Virus record (IMG/VR): IMGVR_UViG_3300037153_000047 | Location: 1 to 48,922 of that record | Source of the DNA: a virus | DNA length: 48,922 nucleotides | Reading direction: 5' to 3' (one strand) | Shown: positions 32,997 through 40,342 of the stretch, in pieces | Numbering within the stretch: the stretch's first letter is position 1 | Layout of the letters: the number at the start of each line of letters is the position of its first letter | Notes under the pieces: generated by a model | The model's database searches: none | What the model was told of the DNA's origin: nothing | The model's input: only the letters and a program-made list of their open reading frames with translations | Program-made: the position numbers and the translations under genes

Positions 32997-33422
32997 ATGA
33001 ACGACAAGCAAAACAGACGGGAAAACTGGCAGGGCATGAACTGGATTCGGCAGGAGAAACGCCTTGCGATTTATCTGCGCGACGGACTAAGCTGCTGCTA
33101 CTGTGGCGAGGCTGTGGAGAACGGCGCGACGCTGGCTTTGGATCATGTGAAGCCAGTCATCAAAGGCGGTTCGAATCATCACAGCAATTTGGTTACGGCT
33201 TGCACACGCTGCAACTTGAGCAAGAACGCTCGCAGCGTTAAGAAATTCGCGGAAGCGACAGCGGAATATTTGAACCACGGTATCACAGCCGAACAGATTT
33301 TGGCGCACGTTCGCAAGCAGGTCAAAATGGACTTGCCAATGGACGACGCCAAGAAACTAATCGAGCGACGCGGCAGCGCGGCGAAAGCGTTGGCGGCTGC
33401 TCGGTCAAACACAAACAACTAA
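32997..33422 (+). CDS. HNH endonuclease
   Basis: This 141-aa protein has the HNH pattern in residues 30-75: CCYCGEAVENGATLALDHV, then GGSNHHSNLVTACTRCN and LSK. Two CxxC pairs would bind zinc, with the His of LDHV and the Asn/His that follow as catalytic residues. A helical tail follows. Such proteins may act in packaging, as homing nucleases or in host DNA breakdown; its place away from terminase argues against packaging. Confidence 0.88.
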   Translation: MNDKQNRRENWQGMNWIRQEKRLAIYLRDGLSCCYCGEAVENGATLALDHVKPVIKGGSNHHSNLVTACTRCNLSKNARSVKKFAEATAEYLNHGITAEQILAHVRKQVKMDLPMDDAKKLIERRGSAAKALAAARSNTNN

Positions 33423-33440
33423 AAAGAAAAATACACACAT

Positions 33441-33986
33441 ATGAAATGCCCAAGCTGCAATAAATTCTGCGGTCTTGAAATGCAGGATCCGGAAAACAAC
33501 AACATCGAGTTCGACGCGACCGACCTCGACAACATCACACTGAGCGTGGAAGTTCACATCGTTCGTAACAGCGAATGCTGCGGCGACGAGTGCAAGGAAT
33601 ACACGTTCAACACTGACGCGGAACTGGACGCTGCGCTGATCGACAAAATGGAACAGGCGCGGAAAGACAATCCGGACATCGAGTTCGAAGCGGAGGAAAG
33701 TTCGCTCTCGCCGCTCGAGGAAGGCGGACACCGCTACAAGAAATCCTACTACGGTTTCACAATGGAAATCGGAATCGGATACAATAAACCGACTGCGCCG
33801 CGCACAGCGGAGCAGCAAGCGGAACTGGACAAACTGACCAACGACTACACGACGACAAACGCATCGCCGGAGCTACGTGCTCGCCGTTCGGAATTGTTCG
33901 CGATTGGCCGACCGGAGTTCGTTTCGCTTGGCACAGTGACAGTCGAGGACAAAATCGAGGCGTCCGGCATGGACGAATTGAACTGA
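33441..33986 (+). CDS. Hypothetical acidic zinc-binding protein
   Basis: This 181-aa protein starts MKCPSCNKFCGLEMQD and has a second Cys group (ECCGDECKEYTF, about 46-58), suggesting a zinc ribbon split by a beta strand (ITLSVEVHIVRN). The middle is acidic (DIEFEAEESSLSPLEEGG). No function is known. It overlaps the next gene by one base. Confidence 0.7.
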   Translation: MKCPSCNKFCGLEMQDPENNNIEFDATDLDNITLSVEVHIVRNSECCGDECKEYTFNTDAELDAALIDKMEQARKDNPDIEFEAEESSLSPLEEGGHRYKKSYYGFTMEIGIGYNKPTAPRTAEQQAELDKLTNDYTTTNASPELRARRSELFAIGRPEFVSLGTVTVEDKIEASGMDELN

Positions 33987-34204
33987 TGACTAAATACATC
34001 TACTTCGAAGATTTCGTCGGCATGCTGGTCGGGCCATTCCATTCACAGGCGGACATCGACGCGCACATTAAATTCTGCGAGGATCGCGGCGACGCTGCGG
34101 ACGTGGTGGAAATCGTGGACTTCGACAGCGAGCGATTTCACAAGCTGCTGGCTGACAACGACACAATGACTCCGGAGGAAGATCGGAACTTCAAATTCGA
34201 CTGA
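33986..34204 (+). CDS. Hypothetical small acidic protein
   Basis: This 72-aa acidic protein (FEDFVGMLVGPFHSQADIDA, DVVEIVDFDSERF) is not recognised. It is coupled to the zinc-binding protein upstream and followed by a strong terminator, so the pair ends this plus-strand transcript. Confidence 0.65.
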   Translation: MTKYIYFEDFVGMLVGPFHSQADIDAHIKFCEDRGDAADVVEIVDFDSERFHKLLADNDTMTPEEDRNFKFD

Positions 34205-34222
34205 CGATTCGGACAAGCAAAT

Positions 34223-34468
34223 TCAACCGCCGCTCGGGAAACTGGGCGGCGGTTTTTTTGTCTCCATTGCCAGCGCGTATTCCAGAGCATAGGCGACGAA
34301 CAGGGGATCGTTTTTCTGGCGCGTGACTGCATTAATGCGCTGCATGATCGGCGACAGGATTTCGTCTGCGCAGCGGCGGGCGAACGTGCCGCCATCGCAT
34401 TCGTGATACAATTTCCAGACGCGCTTGCACTCGGCGTCTGTGAGCAGTTCTTCAATGGCAATTTTCAT
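34223..34468 (-). CDS. Hypothetical protein, 81 aa
   Basis: The sequence (MKIAIEELLTDAECKRVWKL, HECDGGTFARRCADEILSPI) looks like a compact helical protein. Its last residues are encoded by the terminator stem. On the minus strand the dyad repeat copy 9 lies 12 bases upstream of the start. No family is recognised. Confidence 0.6.
   Translation of the reverse strand: MKIAIEELLTDAECKRVWKLYHECDGGTFARRCADEILSPIMQRINAVTRQKNDPLFVAYALEYALAMETKKPPPSFPSGG
34225..34259 (+). terminator. Strong Rho-independent terminator, usable both ways
   Basis: The perfect 9-bp stem AACCGCCGC/GCGGCGGTT (34225-34233 and 34246-34254) is followed by a run of T. It lies 21 bases after the plus-strand stop at 34204 and overlaps the end of the convergent minus-strand gene. 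Confidence 0.9.
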
Positions 34469-34480
34469 CGGGTTTCGTGG

Positions 34481-34508
34481 AAGGTTGATTAAATTTAGTC
34501 AAAGCTTC
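34481..34508 (+). repeat. 28-bp dyad repeat, copy 9
   Basis: The left arm is AAGGTTGATTAAA and the right half TTTAGTCAAAGCTT. It lies upstream of a minus-strand gene but keeps the plus orientation. Large repeat D follows within 45 bases. Confidence 0.9.
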
Positions 34509-34549
34509 GTCACAGGGCAAAATGGCGGTTTTACCTGTGAAACGCGGTT

Positions 34550-34670
34550 TGAAAACGCTCTAGGATTGCCGTAAACGCGTTTTTATGTAGGGGTCGGCTG
34601 TGGTGACACTAGGGCATTTCTGAAAGCGCGATAAACACAAACGTCGCGTGTTTGGCGGCGGTTTGGGTTC
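34550..34670 (+). repeat. Large intergenic repeat, copy D (divergent)
   Basis: CTAGG boxes lie at 34560-34564 and 34609-34613, only 49 bp apart. The segment CGTAAACGCGTTTTTATG, then GTCGGCTGTGGTGA, matches the middle of copies A-C. The G-rich tail (GGCGGCGGTTTGGGTTCGGC) lies further right, after an insert of about 30 bases. Confidence 0.6.
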
Positions 34671-34673
34671 GGC

Positions 34674-34820
34674 TCAATGACGCCGTTTTCGGACAGGACG
34701 CCGAAATCCGTGGGTCGCTTTGTATGCGCCAATCTGTTTGCGCGTCCACAGCTTGCCGGAGGGCGAACGATACAGGCGCTGGCCTCGGCTGTTCTTTCGA
34801 TTGGTTTTTACCCAAGGCAT
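34674..34820 (-). CDS. Small basic protein, 48 aa
   Basis: This frame reads MPWVKTNRKNSRGQRLYRSP, then SGKLWTRKQIGAYKATHGF and a basic tail RRPVRKRRH. The RLYRSPSGKLWT part reads like a real fold, perhaps nucleic-acid binding. Overlapping plus-strand frames look random. The function is unknown. Confidence 0.55.
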   Translation of the reverse strand: MPWVKTNRKNSRGQRLYRSPSGKLWTRKQIGAYKATHGFRRPVRKRRH

Positions 34821-34894
34821 TTTATCAAGACACAAATTGCGATGGTCGCCAGAACGACAATGTCGCCGACTACAATCATCGCCACGACTTTCAC
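34808..34894 (-). CDS. Possible membrane microprotein, 28 aa
   Basis: From GTG at 34894 the frame encodes MKVVAMIVVGDIVVLATIAI then CVLIKCLG, almost one transmembrane helix. AGG lies 5 bases upstream. It overlaps the next gene by 13 bp. A longer frame from a GTG at 35041 is possible. The remaining 200 bp to 35092 hold a TTGACA hexamer (35003-35008) but no convincing -10. Confidence 0.35.
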   Translation of the reverse strand: MKVVAMIVVGDIVVLATIAICVLIKCLG

Positions 34895-35092
34895 ATAGCC
34901 TGTTTGTCCATTGGACTGGCGAGCGGCCGCCTTAACTCGACCGCCCGCCAGCTTATCTGTTATCGCACTTCGTCGGCGCGATTGTGCCACAGGAAAAGTC
35001 TCTTGACAAGTGCTGACGGGATAGATTACGAGTCGAGGCACTTATGCAGTTCAATCGAAACAAACAACCAACAGAAAGGAAAATAAAAAAAT

Positions 35093-35572
35093 ATGAAATC
35101 ATTCGTTGCATTAATCACAGTTCTCGGTGACGCCGCTGGTGGAGGCGGTGGCACAGGAATTTGGGGCGGGGCAAATGAACCGTTCCCAACGCCGCCAATC
35201 GTTATTCCACCGGATCGACCACCTGGAATTTGGGGCGGTCCGATTGACCCTTATCCGGATCAGGGTTTGCCTGGCCGACCGCCGCACATTTGGGGAGGCG
35301 GCAACGAGCCGTTCCCGACGCCGCCGATTGTGATTCCGCCTCCGAACTTCACGCCGCCGCCAGATGTGAAACCGCCGCAGGCAGGCGAACCGCCTGTGGG
35401 AATCGGTGGCGCGCAGCCAGTGCATCCGATAGTGACGCCGCCATTCATTCTGGTGCGTTACCCAGGCTACGGCTGGATTGCTGTCGCGCCTCCGGCGCAG
35501 CCGCCGCCGACGACGCCACCTGGCACGGAACCGCCGCACGTTGAACATCGCGGCGGCATTGGCAAGAAATAG
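35093..35572 (+). CDS. Proline-rich repeat protein
   Basis: This 159-aa protein is built from Pro/Gly repeats: IWGGANEPFPTPPIVIPP, GIWGGPIDPYPDQGLPG and IWGGGNEPFPTPPIVIPP, ending with a short folded part (FILVRYPGYGWIAVAPP) and a polar tail. Pro-rich GIW(G/P) repeat proteins occur in several phages without known function. AAAGGAAAA precedes the ATG. It is flanked by a terminator. Confidence 0.75.
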   Translation: MKSFVALITVLGDAAGGGGGTGIWGGANEPFPTPPIVIPPDRPPGIWGGPIDPYPDQGLPGRPPHIWGGGNEPFPTPPIVIPPPNFTPPPDVKPPQAGEPPVGIGGAQPVHPIVTPPFILVRYPGYGWIAVAPPAQPPPTTPPGTEPPHVEHRGGIGKK

Positions 35573-35592
35573 GTCGTGTCTCTGTAGGATGA

Positions 35593-35636
35593 ACGCGCAC
35601 GTTTTGACTTCGGTCGGGCGTGCGCGTCTACTTTTT
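35593..35636 (+). terminator. Rho-independent terminator after proline-rich gene
   Basis: The perfect 9-bp stem ACGCGCACG/CGTGCGCGT (35593-35601 and 35619-35627) has a 17-base loop and is followed by CTACTTTTT. It separates the plus-strand gene from the convergent minus-strand early array. Confidence 0.8.
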
Positions 35637-35708
35637 GCGACGCTTGCAATATTCGTGCACTGCGATAAGAACTAAAACAATGATGCAAAACAATGTGGCT
35701 GCGCTCAT
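35628..35708 (-). CDS. Membrane microprotein, 26 aa
   Basis: ATG at 35708 overlaps the stop of the preceding minus-strand gene. The product MSAATLFCIIVLVLIAVHEY then CKRRKK is one hydrophobic helix with a basic end. It is the last gene of the minus-strand array, directly before the terminator. Confidence 0.5.
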   Translation of the reverse strand: MSAATLFCIIVLVLIAVHEYCKRRKK

Positions 35709-36136
35709 GGTGCGACGGTTTCTACTTGTTCGAATGTCTCAAACGTTTTCATGGCCACATTGCTTAAATCGGCTGCGCAATGCTGAACGTCGGCATCGGT
35801 CTTGGCGTAAATGGCGTCAATGAGTTTGCGGGCGTGATGGTGAATCTCGCTGGCTGCTTGAAAGCGGTCTGGCTTCCATGCTGTCCAATCGCCTTTGTGT
35901 TCATTGGCGATTAATTCCTTTTCCATGCGCTCGACGAACTGGCGATTGACATATTTCAATTGCGGGACTTGATCGATTTCGGCGATCAAGTCCGCAGTCT
36001 CGATCACATGCTTTTTGGCGTGGTCGCTGCCGGCGTATCGTGCGCACCAGCGTTTCAAGCACTTGCGCAGACGCGACAACAGATCGACTGTGACACCATG
36101 AATGACGACTTCGTTGTGGTCACTGGTGGGTTCCAT
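35705..36136 (-). CDS. Hypothetical helical protein, 143 aa
   Basis: The sequence (VDLLSRLRKCLKRWCARYAG, KKHVIETADLIAEIDQVPQL) is helical and well mixed. No family is recognised. It overlaps the upstream gene by 17 bp and the downstream microprotein by 4 bp. Confidence 0.65.
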   Translation of the reverse strand: MEPTSDHNEVVIHGVTVDLLSRLRKCLKRWCARYAGSDHAKKHVIETADLIAEIDQVPQLKYVNRQFVERMEKELIANEHKGDWTAWKPDRFQAASEIHHHARKLIDAIYAKTDADVQHCAADLSNVAMKTFETFEQVETVAP

Positions 36137-36368
36137 TCTTCGTTTTATCCTCCGGTTTATTATTTGATGCCAGACTGGCTTTGTGGTGGCGGTTATCGAA
36201 TTGTCTTTTTTCCTGCATGGCTACGGCTACTTCATACACAACTTGTTCACGTAGGTCCTCGAATATCTTTTTCAGTTCGGCGCGAGGGACAGCGCGAGCC
36301 TTCACGGAATCGTGCGCCCATTCGCGGACTAAGTTATCCACAGCCGAAACGAAGTTTTCAAACGTCAT
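36120..36368 (-). CDS. Hypothetical protein, 82 aa
   Basis: The start at 36368 (MTFENFVSAVDNLVREWAHD) is supported by AAGGAG upstream; the longer frame from 36491 is shadow of the neighbouring gene. It is helical, with a polar Lys/Asn-rich tail. Function unknown. Confidence 0.6.
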   Translation of the reverse strand: MTFENFVSAVDNLVREWAHDSVKARAVPRAELKKIFEDLREQVVYEVAVAMQEKRQFDNRHHKASLASNNKPEDKTKNGTHQ

Positions 36369-36600
36369 CGCCGCTCCTTGCGCGAACCTTGCGGCGGGTC
36401 GCTGTGGACTTGGTTGCGCCTTTGGCTGTGATGGTGACGAACTCGGCGTCCGGCCAATTCGCGTGCAGCTCGGCCACTGAATCGTAGACAAGCAAAAAGC
36501 CGACCGAATTATCCAGCGGCGAAATGCGCTGCGGCGCTGGCGTCATGGCGAGGATTTTGTCCCACTCCTGCAATTTCATTAAGACGTAACGCTGTTTCAT
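36358..36600 (-). CDS. Hypothetical protein, 80 aa
   Basis: This protein (MKQRYVLMKLQEWDKILAMT, LDNSVGFLLVYDSVAELHAN) has a basic tail. It overlaps both neighbours by a few bases, so it is one cistron of the early array. No family seen. Confidence 0.6.
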   Translation of the reverse strand: MKQRYVLMKLQEWDKILAMTPAPQRISPLDNSVGFLLVYDSVAELHANWPDAEFVTITAKGATKSTATRRKVRARSGDDV

Positions 36601-36836
36601 CGGTTGAATCCGACTTGCTTGTAGAAAAATTCTTCAAGCTGTTTTGATACATCCGCCAGCGCGTCGACGCCGTGGTTTTCGGGATACGCGGCCAGACCTT
36701 CCAGCCACAGGAACATGGAGGCTGCGCCGGACAGGAACACGCGGCGGCATTCGCGGAACTGGATGGAGTGCTCGAGCACATCGGGATAAACTCGACGCAT
36801 GAAATTTTCGAACTCGTCGTCAATGTCGTATTTCAT
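36597..36836 (-). CDS. Hypothetical protein, 79 aa
   Basis: The start at 36836 (MKYDIDDEFENFMRRVYPDV) is chosen over 36911. It is helical (RECRRVFLSGAASMFLWLEG), with a pattern seen in small phage proteins of unknown role. It overlaps both neighbours by 4 bp. Confidence 0.65.
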   Translation of the reverse strand: MKYDIDDEFENFMRRVYPDVLEHSIQFRECRRVFLSGAASMFLWLEGLAAYPENHGVDALADVSKQLEEFFYKQVGFNR

Positions 36837-37111
36837 TTCATGCCCTCGACGATGTTGTGCTCGATGGAAACGTCCTCGGGCGTTTTGCGATCCTCGATGA
36901 CGACAGGCCACTTACAGCGGCGGCGTGCCTGGTTCGTGCGAGCGGTGTCGATTGCTTTTTGCAGATTGGACGACAACTCGCTGCGGATATCTTTGCGCCA
37001 ATCGCTGGCGTCTTCGGCAATGCGACGCAGGGTCGGCATGGCGTTGGACGCTCGCACAATCAGCGCCTCCAAATCGGTTTCGGCTTCCAGTAAACGTTCT
37101 TCGGTGGTCAT
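36833..37111 (-). CDS. Hypothetical protein, 92 aa
   Basis: The start at 37111 (MTTEERLLEAETDLEALIVR) follows GAAAGGAATG. It is a charged helical protein, acidic at the start. Cistron overlaps are 4 bp at both ends. Function unknown. Confidence 0.65.
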   Translation of the reverse strand: MTTEERLLEAETDLEALIVRASNAMPTLRRIAEDASDWRKDIRSELSSNLQKAIDTARTNQARRRCKWPVVIEDRKTPEDVSIEHNIVEGMK

Positions 37112-37464
37112 AACATTCCTTTCGCTCTCATTTTCTTTAGGTGTTTGCGCTCGGCATAATCGTTGTTCCGGCAATCATACGAGCAAAATTTGTGATTGTG
37201 CGACTGCGGGAGAAAAGGCCGACCGTCATACGGACAGTGGCGCAAAAGTTTCAACAGCTTGTCGGCTGCTGCGTTTTGTGGTTTGCCTTCCTTTGCGAAC
37301 TCTTGCAGGGTTTGCACGATAGACTGCCCGACGGTAAGGTCGTCGCGACGATGAATCATTTTTCGTTTGGCTTTCATTTTGCATAAGTTGGCCGCGCCGC
37401 CGATTGTTAGGTCGACGGCGCGGTCGGTTGGTTGACGGACGTTTAACGTTACAGTTTTGTCCAC
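37108..37464 (-). CDS. Zinc-finger protein, 118 aa
   Basis: The C-terminal part has CPYDGRPFLPQSHNHKFCSY then DCRNNDYAERKH, a treble-clef or FCS-type zinc finger that may bind nucleic acid. The start used is GTG at 37464, just before the upstream stop codon; an ATG at 37377 is the alternative. Confidence 0.6.
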   Translation of the reverse strand: MDKTVTLNVRQPTDRAVDLTIGGAANLCKMKAKRKMIHRRDDLTVGQSIVQTLQEFAKEGKPQNAAADKLLKLLRHCPYDGRPFLPQSHNHKFCSYDCRNNDYAERKHLKKMRAKGML

Positions 37465-38495
37465 GTGGACTTTGGCAATTCCAGAATCTCGCCGCCAACG
37501 CGCTGCAATTCAATGCTGCGGTCATACGATTCCACATCGGTTGCGGTGCGGGTGACAGCGTTAATCAACCCGAACAGGCTGGTGCCGTGCTTGCCTTCGA
37601 TCAGATGATTTAACACGGCATCGCGCTCGGTATCATTGAACTTGAAACGCTCGCTGACTTCCTCCACGGCTTCGACGGGTTTGATCTTTTGCTCGGTCGA
37701 GGATTCGAATTTCTCGACCATGGCTTTGAATCGCGCAGGGTCGAACAATCCATCGGCAACGTCGCGCACTTTCATCCAGAATGCGCGGTCATCCATTTCT
37801 TTGGTGGCATCCGTGTAATACTCGGCAGCCGAATCGAGTTCGAACAGCGGGTCGCTCCGGCGTCCGATGTGCGTTCTGGACATTACACGCGGCATTACCA
37901 TTCCATTGAGGCAACGAAGGTAATACAGCAATGGGTCGATCCCGAGAGCGCCCGCGCCGACTTCGCTATTGCTGATGACGACGCCAGCCTGGACAACGTC
38001 GCCGACCATCTTTGCTTGGACTTTGGGCGTGGCTGCTTGAATGTAGAAACGGGTCTCGGTGATGTCGCACGATAACACGGCGCAATTCAATTGCTCAAGC
38101 TTTGGCAGGATCGCCGCTGCTAGGTCGGCATTCTCCAACGGCCGATAACGCTCCGACAAAAATGCGCGGGCGGTATTATCGCCGTTCATCAGTGTGCGGA
38201 GCATTCGGTTTTCCGGTGTGTGCTTCCACCAATGGTTAATGTTCTGCGCCAACAGCGAGGCGTGGTCGCCTGTCATTCGCTCGGCATACTGCGCGGGGAT
38301 TCCACTACGTGCGCAGATTTGCCGGAGGCAATGTCTGGTCGGACTGACGCTGTAATTGTCGCGCTTTATTTTGAATCCGATTTCTCCTGCGTCACTGAAA
38401 CGCAGATGATTTGTCGGCACACGAAAGTCTCGACGCGCTTTCGCTTCGCGTTTTATTTGGCTGGCGACTTCGGCCAGTGGTCTTCCTTGCTTCAT
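37449..38495 (-). CDS. DUF932-family phage protein
   Basis: This 348-aa protein matches the DUF932 family found in many phages and plasmids. Features are HLRFSDAGEIGFKIKRDNYS near the start, FLSERYRPLENADLAAAILP, GVVISNSEVGAGALGIDPLL and RCLNGMV. Its molecular role is not established. GGAGG precedes the ATG. It overlaps the small upstream gene by 4 bp. Confidence 0.85.
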   Translation of the reverse strand: MKQGRPLAEVASQIKREAKARRDFRVPTNHLRFSDAGEIGFKIKRDNYSVSPTRHCLRQICARSGIPAQYAERMTGDHASLLAQNINHWWKHTPENRMLRTLMNGDNTARAFLSERYRPLENADLAAAILPKLEQLNCAVLSCDITETRFYIQAATPKVQAKMVGDVVQAGVVISNSEVGAGALGIDPLLYYLRCLNGMVMPRVMSRTHIGRRSDPLFELDSAAEYYTDATKEMDDRAFWMKVRDVADGLFDPARFKAMVEKFESSTEQKIKPVEAVEEVSERFKFNDTERDAVLNHLIEGKHGTSLFGLINAVTRTATDVESYDRSIELQRVGGEILELPKSTWTKL

Positions 38496-38653
38496 TTTTC
38501 CTCCTGTTTAATGTCGGCGCGGAGTGCGTCGATCTTGGTTTCAACATCGCTCTGGATTTCTTCTAAATCGTCGAGCGTGACTTGCTTGCTGACGGACGTA
38601 TCGCTGAACAAAGCGTCCAGCGCGTCGCGCACAGCTTCGCCTTTTCCTGTCAT
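38492..38653 (-). CDS. Small acidic protein, 53 aa
   Basis: The product MTGKGEAVRDALDALFSDTS then VSKQVTLDDLEEIQSDVETK is acidic and helical. AAAGGAAAA precedes the ATG. It is the first cistron after dyad repeat copy 10 and overlaps the DUF932 gene by 4 bp. Unknown function. Confidence 0.65.
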   Translation of the reverse strand: MTGKGEAVRDALDALFSDTSVSKQVTLDDLEEIQSDVETKIDALRADIKQEEK

Positions 38654-38682
38654 GGGTTTTCCTTTCTGTTTTGCTGCGGTGC

Positions 38683-38711
38683 GAAGCTTTAATTAATTTT
38701 AATCAAAGCTT
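38683..38711 (+). repeat. 28-bp dyad repeat, copy 10 (near-palindromic form)
   Basis: The left arm is AAGCTTTAATTAA and the right half TTTTAATCAAAGCTT, close to a perfect palindrome. Its right end overlaps the first two bases of a promoter-like -35 on the plus strand. On the minus strand it lies 30 bases upstream of the small acidic gene. Confidence 0.9.
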
Positions 38712-38738
38712 GCAAAAATTCTAACAACCGTCTATTCT
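38710..38738 (+). promoter_or_regulatory. Promoter-like sequence overlapped by dyad repeat
   Basis: TTGCAA (38710-38715), then exactly 17 bases, then TATTCT (38733-38738) is a sigma-70-like arrangement on the plus strand. The -35 shares two bases with dyad repeat copy 10, so a protein bound to the dyad would control it. It points away from all genes nearby and toward a terminator-ended short RNA. Confidence 0.5.
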
Positions 38739-38744
38739 GGCTGA

Positions 38745-38821
38745 TGCGATCACACATAGCCGTTGATCCGTGAGGGCTGGCAGTCGGTCGGCGAGACATT
38801 CATGCCAGCTCTCATTTTTTT
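38745..38821 (+). ncRNA. Candidate small RNA, about 75 nt
   Basis: Transcription from the promoter-like sequence would begin near 38745 and end at a strong intrinsic terminator: stem GAGGGCTGGCA/TGCCAGCTCTC (38772-38782 and 38803-38813, one G-U pair) followed by ATTTTTTT. No plus-strand gene lies upstream that would need this terminator. The RNA's 3' end is antisense to the end of the minus-strand gene that stops at 38812. Confidence 0.5.
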
Positions 38822-39063
38822 GGCCAGCCGCGAACGGCAATCTGTGCTTGAACAACCAGCGGGTGATTTTCTATTTTGCTGCGCTCGTCCGGTGTGAGTT
38901 CGCGCAGATTTAATTCTGCGGTGAACATGGTCAGATGACCGCAGTTCCAACAAATGGAGACCATGCCTTCACGCGGCTTCGCGTCGCGTGCGAGCGGGGC
39001 TGTTGCGCGATCCATTTTGTAACCGCATTGCGAACAAACGTTCAGCGGAATTTTTGTGCTCAT
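38812..39063 (-). CDS. Zinc-ribbon protein, 83 aa
   Basis: Two Cys pairs, CSQCGYKMDRATAP and ICWNCGHLTMF, make a zinc ribbon; a helical tail follows (LTPDERSKIENHPLVVQAQI). The start at 39063 is preferred to 39195. It overlaps the upstream gene by 4 bp. Function unknown, common type in phages. Confidence 0.75.
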   Translation of the reverse strand: MSTKIPLNVCSQCGYKMDRATAPLARDAKPREGMVSICWNCGHLTMFTAELNLRELTPDERSKIENHPLVVQAQIAVRGWPKK

Positions 39064-39389
39064 TGTTCGATGATTTCGTGCAGGTGGAAACAATTCGGGT
39101 GAACGTTGACATACTCGGCGCGAGGCGGCAGCAACATGGCCATTGTGACGTCGTCCGGCAGCAACGCGTATCTGGCGTCGCGGATTTCGTCCCACGTAGG
39201 ATAACGATTCGCGCAGCTAATGGACATGTGCCAGCGCAGCGCACCTCCGGCCATAATGGACGGGCCGAGCACTTGCTGGCTGACCATGATTCGCAGATCG
39301 CCTTTTTTGTATGCGCGGAGATTTATTCCTATTGGCAGACCGCCGGAATCGATGATTGCAGGCGCGTCGATTGACTGATACTTACTCAC
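39060..39389 (-). CDS. DUF7694-like phage protein
   Basis: This 109-aa protein shows the pattern LRWHMSISCANRYPTWDEIR then DDVTMAMLLPPRAEYVNVHP and CFHLHE, which I associate with a small phage family of unknown role. I use GTG at 39389 because GGAGG lies 10 bases upstream. It overlaps the previous stop. Confidence 0.65.
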   Translation of the reverse strand: MSKYQSIDAPAIIDSGGLPIGINLRAYKKGDLRIMVSQQVLGPSIMAGGALRWHMSISCANRYPTWDEIRDARYALLPDDVTMAMLLPPRAEYVNVHPNCFHLHEIIEQ

Positions 39390-39777
39390 GGATTGCAACC
39401 TCCACAGCACCCATGATTTGACGCCCGTTGCTGCAATGGATTTTGTAACAGTCCAGCCACGGGCCGTAATGATTTGTTCGGCGATTGTGCATCCACGCTT
39501 CGGGCACGGTATATTTGGTCATCATCTGCGGTTCAAACAGACGGTAAAAATCGCGCCGTGGTATGGTGACATAGGTGTGCTTGCCTTCGATGATAAACGC
39601 GGTCACGACTTCGTTGCGGTTGCGTTCACACCATGCGTGCGCGAACAGGCCGCCTTCGGCTTTGCAGACTGCGTGAACTAAACGCCAGTCGTCCAGATCG
39701 TGGCGGTTTTCTTTTACGATGCGCTCGAGCAAGTCCAGCGCGTCATCGAAACACTGATGCGTAGGTGCGAAGGTCAT
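39382..39777 (-). CDS. Hypothetical protein, 131 aa
   Basis: The start at 39777 (MTFAPTHQCFDDALDLLERI) overlaps the preceding stop; upstream residues of the longer frame are shadow. It has an alpha/beta mix (VVTAFIIEGKHTYVTIPRRD). The HAWCERN and ALDLLERI features are seen in small phage proteins. Role unknown. Confidence 0.65.
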   Translation of the reverse strand: MTFAPTHQCFDDALDLLERIVKENRHDLDDWRLVHAVCKAEGGLFAHAWCERNRNEVVTAFIIEGKHTYVTIPRRDFYRLFEPQMMTKYTVPEAWMHNRRTNHYGPWLDCYKIHCSNGRQIMGAVEVAIRE

Positions 39778-40052
39778 AACGCTCGGCCTCCATCCGGACA
39801 GTGGCATGGCATCGGCATGGAGCACGTTTCGCAGACTGGCGTTGCGTAATGGACGTTGCGCGATTCGTTGACGATTGATACGAACTTCTCCCACGCTGTA
39901 GGCGACAGTTCGATCAAATGCGCGATGTGCTGGCACAGGATGCCGCCAACTAAATCGTGGTCTTGCTCGCTGATCTTGCGCTCGGCTGCGAGTTCGCGCA
40001 GCTCGATAATGTGTCGGCCAATGGTGGCTTCGACTTTTTCTTTATGTGTCAT
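39774..40052 (-). CDS. Hypothetical protein, 92 aa
   Basis: The start at 40052 (MTHKEKVEATIGRHIIELRE) is supported by AAAGGA. It ends with CETCSMPMPCHCPDGG, a small Cys cluster. It overlaps the upstream gene by 4 bp. No family recognised. Confidence 0.65.
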   Translation of the reverse strand: MTHKEKVEATIGRHIIELRELAAERKISEQDHDLVGGILCQHIAHLIELSPTAWEKFVSIVNESRNVHYATPVCETCSMPMPCHCPDGGRAL

Positions 40053-40342
40053 CGGGTGATCCTTTTCAGTGGGAGCAACGGTCCCATGGCAATCAGCCAT
40101 TGCTGAACTTCCTCGTCAGCAATTCGCTGCTTAAACTCTTGCAGGTCGACGCCTCGACCGTCGGTTGACAAATACTCGTCGGCGTGAACGAGTGCGCTGC
40201 CGAGTTTACACAATAATTGCGTGCTCGGGTGTAGCGCGTTTTTCAGTGCTACGGTGCGTTCGGATGCCTCGCTTTGGGCGTCGGCCTGTGCCACACCTGG
40301 TGTAACGTGTTCTGTGCTTCGTGCTCTTTTGGTTTTTTTCAT
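40049..40342 (-). CDS. Hypothetical protein, 97 aa
   Basis: This protein has a basic start (MKKTKRARSTEHVTPGVAQA) and a helical, more acidic second half (GRGVDLQEFKQRIADEEVQQ, WLIAMGPLLPLKR). It overlaps neighbours by 4 bp on each side. Function unknown. Confidence 0.65.
   Translation of the reverse strand: MKKTKRARSTEHVTPGVAQADAQSEASERTVALKNALHPSTQLLCKLGSALVHADEYLSTDGRGVDLQEFKQRIADEEVQQWLIAMGPLLPLKRITR

Noticed and set aside
34652-35086. Plus-strand frame of 144 residues in the accessory gap
   Set aside because: It shows random-looking composition with many Cys and Arg. Two small minus-strand frames in the same place read more like proteins.
38750-38953. Minus-strand frame of 67 residues over the candidate small RNA
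   Set aside because: It has no ribosome site and random composition, and it overlaps the zinc-ribbon gene in another frame.
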